A stretch of DNA of 24,570 bases from a candidate division BRC1 bacterium ADurb.BinA292 (lineage in GTDB: Bacteria; Sumerlaeota; Sumerlaeia; MVZB01). The translations under genes were made by a program, and so were the position numbers. The stretch lies in assembly GCA_002068205.1 (NCBI GenBank), contig MVZB01000015.1:1-24570 (forward strand), written 5' to 3'. A model generated the notes under the pieces. It saw only the letters and a program-made list of their open reading frames with translations, did not search any database and had not been told where the DNA came from. Below, piece after piece: positions 22,082 through 24,570 of this stretch (positions within the stretch are counted from its first letter, which is position 1; each line of letters begins with the position of its first letter).

Positions 22082-22420
22082 AGGGAAACTCCAGCGAGAT
22101 ATGCGGCATCCGGAGCCCCACGGCGAGCGCCAGACCGCGGGGGACGCGCCCGGCCTCAAGAACCGCGACCGGGACGCGAAACCAGGGGATGGCTCATCTT
22201 AGCAGACTCCGCGCCCGTGTCCACGCCCGACCAAGGCTCCCCCTGCCGGCGGGAATGATCCCCCGCGTGCAATCCGTTCCTCAGCGGTCGTCTCTCGTCC
22301 TCGTCCTCGACCGGCGATGATCGACCCAGATTTCGGCTCTCGGCTCTCGGCTCTCGGCTCTCGTCCTCGGCTCTCGAATCTTCGATATCGAACCGAACAA
22401 TCGGTGCCCACCGAGCGGGC
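22082..22420. other. Spacer between the MOSC gene and the MlaA fusion gene
   Basis: About 340 bases on a shared minus-strand gene series. It holds the heptamer tandem repeat listed separately, a second low-complexity run (TCTCGTCCTCGTCCTCG near 22290-22310), and the ribosome binding site of the MlaA fusion. No gene is supported. Confidence 0.55.
22334..22374. repeat. Heptanucleotide tandem repeat (GGCTCTC)n
   Basis: Four consecutive perfect copies of GGCTCTC, then GTCCTC, then a fifth copy. It lies in the non-coding spacer between two minus-strand genes. Heptamer repeats of this kind are known in several bacterial genomes as short intergenic tandem repeats and may vary in copy number by slippage. 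Confidence 0.8.
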
Positions 22421-23059
22421 TCACCGTTCAAGCCGTGCCAGCCGCGACCGCAGCTTGGGCGAGAGGCTGTCGATCGCCAGGGCCCGCTCCAGCAGATCCT
22501 TGTCCCCGCCGCCCAGGTAGAGCAGGGAGGCGAGCTCCAGCATGCTGACGCGCTGGGGATCCGGCTCAACCCGGACGATCTCGTCGCCCGCCTGCAACAC
22601 GCCCTCCTCCAGGACGCGAAAATAGTAACCGAGCTTTCCGCTGGCGAGAAACCGGGCGTCGAAACCGGGGCGGCCCATCCGGTAAGCCAGCTTGTAGCAT
22701 GGCTGGCGCGGTTCACTGATCTGGAGCAGCGCGCCGCCGATGCGGTAGACGTCGCCCAGGCAGGCGTCGCGTTCCAGCAGGCCTTCGGTGGTCAGGTTTT
22801 CGCCGAACTGGCCGAAGGGAAAGTCGTCCGCCGCGCCCAGCTCCGCCCGCCAGAAGGCATAATGCTCGCGCGGATAGCCGTAGACGGCCTTGTCCAGGCC
22901 GCCGTGGACGGAGAGGTCGCCGTGGAGATCGCCCTCGATCCGCAGGCGCGAGACGCGGCGCGGCCCCTCAACCGGCGCTTTGAAAATGCCGGTGCGAATC
23001 ATCCGCCCTTGCCAGGGGATCTCGGCGGGGCGGGCGACGTTGAGCGAGACAAGGCGCAT
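22421..23059 (-). CDS. MOSC domain protein (YiiM-like)
   Basis: 212 aa. MOSC domains carry or use the molybdenum cofactor; YiiM-type proteins reduce N-hydroxylated base analogues and related compounds. Typical marks are GDLHGDLSVHGGLDKAVYGY (residues 43-62), FGENLTTEGL (85-94) and the conserved cysteine in SEPRQPCYKLAYR (Cys121), expected to ligate molybdenum. The C-terminal 50 residues are helical, as in the YiiM group. It starts 34 bases after the stop of the small zinc-ribbon gene on the same strand, so they are likely one transcript. No strong Shine-Dalgarno precedes the ATG. The substrate is not predictable. Confidence 0.92.
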   Translation of the reverse strand: MRLVSLNVARPAEIPWQGRMIRTGIFKAPVEGPRRVSRLRIEGDLHGDLSVHGGLDKAVYGYPREHYAFWRAELGAADDFPFGQFGENLTTEGLLERDACLGDVYRIGGALLQISEPRQPCYKLAYRMGRPGFDARFLASGKLGYYFRVLEEGVLQAGDEIVRVEPDPQRVSMLELASLLYLGGGDKDLLERALAIDSLSPKLRSRLARLER

Positions 23060-23093
23060 GGCGGGCGGTGGCGCGGACGGGACCGGGGAATCC

Positions 23094-23444
23094 TCACATC
23101 CCCAGGTCGTTCATCTGCATCTGGAAGGCTTGCAGGTGCTCCCAGAGCAGGATCGAGATCCAGACCAGGAGCAGGATGATGATCAGCGTATAGAGAATTG
23201 TCGCGAGCGTAAAGAGCCACTTGGCCGGGCGGCTCAACTGGCGCGAACGCCAGATCAGCGGGATGCCGAGCGCGCCCAGCAGCGTCAGGATCAGGACGGC
23301 GATCCAGACGGGTTGCTCGTGCCACGGGGCAGGCTGGACGAGCCGCGCGCCGCAATGGGAGCAGACCCGGTCGTCCTTGCGCACCTGCCGGCCGCAGGCG
23401 GCGCAGTGCCAGCCCGGCAGGACGGCCGCGCGCGGCGGATTCAT
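23094..23444 (-). CDS. Small zinc-ribbon membrane protein
   Basis: 116 aa. The N-terminal zinc ribbon is CAACGRQ...CSHCG (Cys14, 17, 28 and 31; CX2C-X10-CX2C). Two transmembrane helices follow at about 46-66 (VWIAVLILTLLGALGIPLIW) and 76-100, joined by a basic loop, then a short Met-rich tail. Such zinc-ribbon/membrane proteins are widespread and mostly uncharacterised, often annotated as hypothetical. It lies first in a minus-strand series with the MOSC gene, and head-to-head with the partial plus-strand gene at 23613, which carries the start of a zinc ribbon too. No good ribosome binding site is seen, but a 22-codon frame overlaps its start by ATGA. Confidence 0.78.
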   Translation of the reverse strand: MNPPRAAVLPGWHCAACGRQVRKDDRVCSHCGARLVQPAPWHEQPVWIAVLILTLLGALGIPLIWRSRQLSRPAKWLFTLATILYTLIIILLLVWISILLWEHLQAFQMQMNDLGM

Positions 23445-23509
23445 GCCGGGGGAAACCAGGCGTGGACGACGGCAAGCTGGCTGTCATGGCGCATGAGGAT
23501 ATTTTCCAT
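23441..23509 (-). CDS. Possible 22-aa upstream ORF coupled to the zinc-ribbon gene
   Basis: ATG at 23509 opens a 22-codon frame (MENILMRHDS...) whose TGA overlaps the ATG of the zinc-ribbon gene as ATGA. This arrangement allows translational coupling and would explain the lack of a Shine-Dalgarno at the downstream start. No Shine-Dalgarno is clear for this frame either, and the peptide matches nothing known to me. It may be chance. Confidence 0.22.
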   Translation of the reverse strand: MENILMRHDSQLAVVHAWFPPA

Positions 23510-23612
23510 GGCGACCGGCGCCGGGACAACGAGGAAAACGGTCGCGCGAATTCTGTTGATATGTGAACATTACATCCGGTAACCTTGGCCATCCCTCACG
23601 GAGGCTGCCGCC

Positions 23613-24570
23613 ATGGCCGACTCATCCGGTCCGTCCGTTCGCCCGCGCCGCATCCCGTTCGCCCTGCGCGCCGGCATCGTGCTCCTCGCCATCCTGCTTA
23701 CGTTTCTCTTCATCTGGCTGCTGGGCTTCGTGCTCGACGACATCGGCGACCTGAATCCCCCCGACTACAACGCCCTGATGGACGCCGCCACGCCCGCGGA
23801 TCTGACCGAGCGGCAGGCCGCGCTGGGCAAGGAGCTGCAACGGATCGACCGCGAGATCGCCCGCCGACGCGAGCGGCAGGCGACGCTCCAGGAAGGGATG
23901 GACAACGCCCGCTCGCTGATGGATCAGATGATCAAGCTGCACCAGCTTTATCTTGAACGGGGCGAGGGCGCGCCCCCCGACCAGGAAGCGCTGCTGCTCA
24001 GCCAGGAGCGGTTCCTGGAGGCCCAGAACCAGTTTGAACAGATCAACAACGAAATCGCCGGGCTGAACGAAGCGCAGCACGCCGCGCAGGATGAGCAGAA
24101 CGCGATTGCGGAGCGGATCGAGGAGATCCTGCAGCCGGCGCGGGAGCAATACGAGGCGGAACTGACTCGCCACCGGCTGCTGGTCGGGTCGCTCAAGCTG
24201 GCGTTCATCGTGCCGGTGCTGCTGGCGGCGGCCTGGCTGACCGTGCGCCGGCGCGCGAGCATCTATCGTCCGATCTACATCGCGCTGTGCGTGGCCGCGT
24301 TCTGGAAGGTTGCGGGCGTGATGTGGGATTACTTCCCGCGGGAGTTCTTCAAGTACATCGCCATCGCCGCCGCGCTCGTCGTGACGATTGGGCTGCTGGT
24401 CCGCCTGCTGCGCGCGGTGGCGCGGCCGCGCCCGCTCGACCTGCTCAAGCGCTACCGCGAGGGCTACAAGAGCCAGCACTGCCCGGTGTGCGACTACCCG
24501 ATCGGCCGCGGGCCGCTGCGGTTCGCGGTCTGGACGCGCGGCGGGCCGCGGGCGCTGGCGGCGGGGGGCG
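23613..24570 (+). CDS. Coiled-coil membrane protein with a C-terminal zinc ribbon beginning, truncated by the window edge
   Basis: 319 residues visible from ATG 23613, which has GGAGG 8 bases upstream. A first transmembrane helix (about 18-42, AGIVLLAILLTFLFIWLLGFV) is followed by a long Glu/Gln/Arg-rich coiled coil (about 65-188), most likely extracytoplasmic. Then come about three hydrophobic segments (193-210, 220-237, 247-265). After a basic stretch comes CPVC (290-293), the first half of a probable zinc ribbon; its partner cysteines would lie beyond the window. Function is unknown. It is divergent from the small zinc-ribbon membrane protein, and a shared role is possible but untested. 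Confidence 0.75.
   Translation, partial: MADSSGPSVRPRRIPFALRAGIVLLAILLTFLFIWLLGFVLDDIGDLNPPDYNALMDAATPADLTERQAALGKELQRIDREIARRRERQATLQEGMDNARSLMDQMIKLHQLYLERGEGAPPDQEALLLSQERFLEAQNQFEQINNEIAGLNEAQHAAQDEQNAIAERIEEILQPAREQYEAELTRHRLLVGSLKLAFIVPVLLAAAWLTVRRRASIYRPIYIALCVAAFWKVAGVMWDYFPREFFKYIAIAAALVVTIGLLVRLLRAVARPRPLDLLKRYREGYKSQHCPVCDYPIGRGPLRFAVWTRGGPRALAAGG

Overview
The window is GC-rich and densely coded. It comes from a Gram-negative-type bacterium: it has a type VI secretion (T6SS) ClpV ATPase and VgrG spike, an MlaA/VacJ outer-membrane lipid-transport domain, type IV-like prepilins and a CsrA-FliW pair. The short three-cysteine prepilins, the URO-D-like methyltransferase relative next to a sodium:solute symporter, and the exported BACON/beta-propeller protein resemble gene content of little-cultured PVC, Sumerlaeota or Hydrogenedentota-like lineages. 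That placement is a weak inference from gene content only. No mobile element, rRNA or CRISPR array was seen.

Layout. (1) 1-2108, minus strand: a symporter followed by a truncated URO-D-family enzyme. (2) 2947-4788, plus: an exported BACON plus beta-propeller protein behind an 840-base leader region with inverted repeats. (3) 5126-5218, minus: tRNA-Ser(CGA) with encoded CCA. (4) 5826-17465, plus: six genes in one direction, clpV, vgrG, a proline-rich LysM/peptidoglycan-binding protein, a 717-aa protein with a metzincin-like zinc-protease signature, a beta-rich unknown and a YkgJ-type cysteine-cluster protein. This reads as a T6SS unfolding-ATPase/spike/cargo module. The sheath, tube, baseplate and membrane-complex genes must lie elsewhere. 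(5) 17838-18595: csrA-fliW. (6) 18890-19861: two tandem prepilins. The first has a near-consensus sigma-54 promoter and a CsrA-consensus site covering its ribosome binding site, and a strong intrinsic terminator separates the two. (7) 20093-23444, minus: an MlaA/alpha-beta-hydrolase fusion, a MOSC-domain protein and a small zinc-ribbon membrane protein. (8) 23613 to the end, plus: a coiled-coil membrane protein that also begins a zinc ribbon.

How the parts may work together. VgrG ends in a transthyretin-like domain, and the next protein carries a similar-looking domain between a LysM-like and a peptidoglycan-binding domain. The putative metalloprotease follows at once, so the series looks like spike, carrier, toxin. 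CsrA-FliW beside a pilin with a CsrA-like site suggests the switch known from flagellin control may here act on a pilus. Both ideas are inferences from motifs and gene order.
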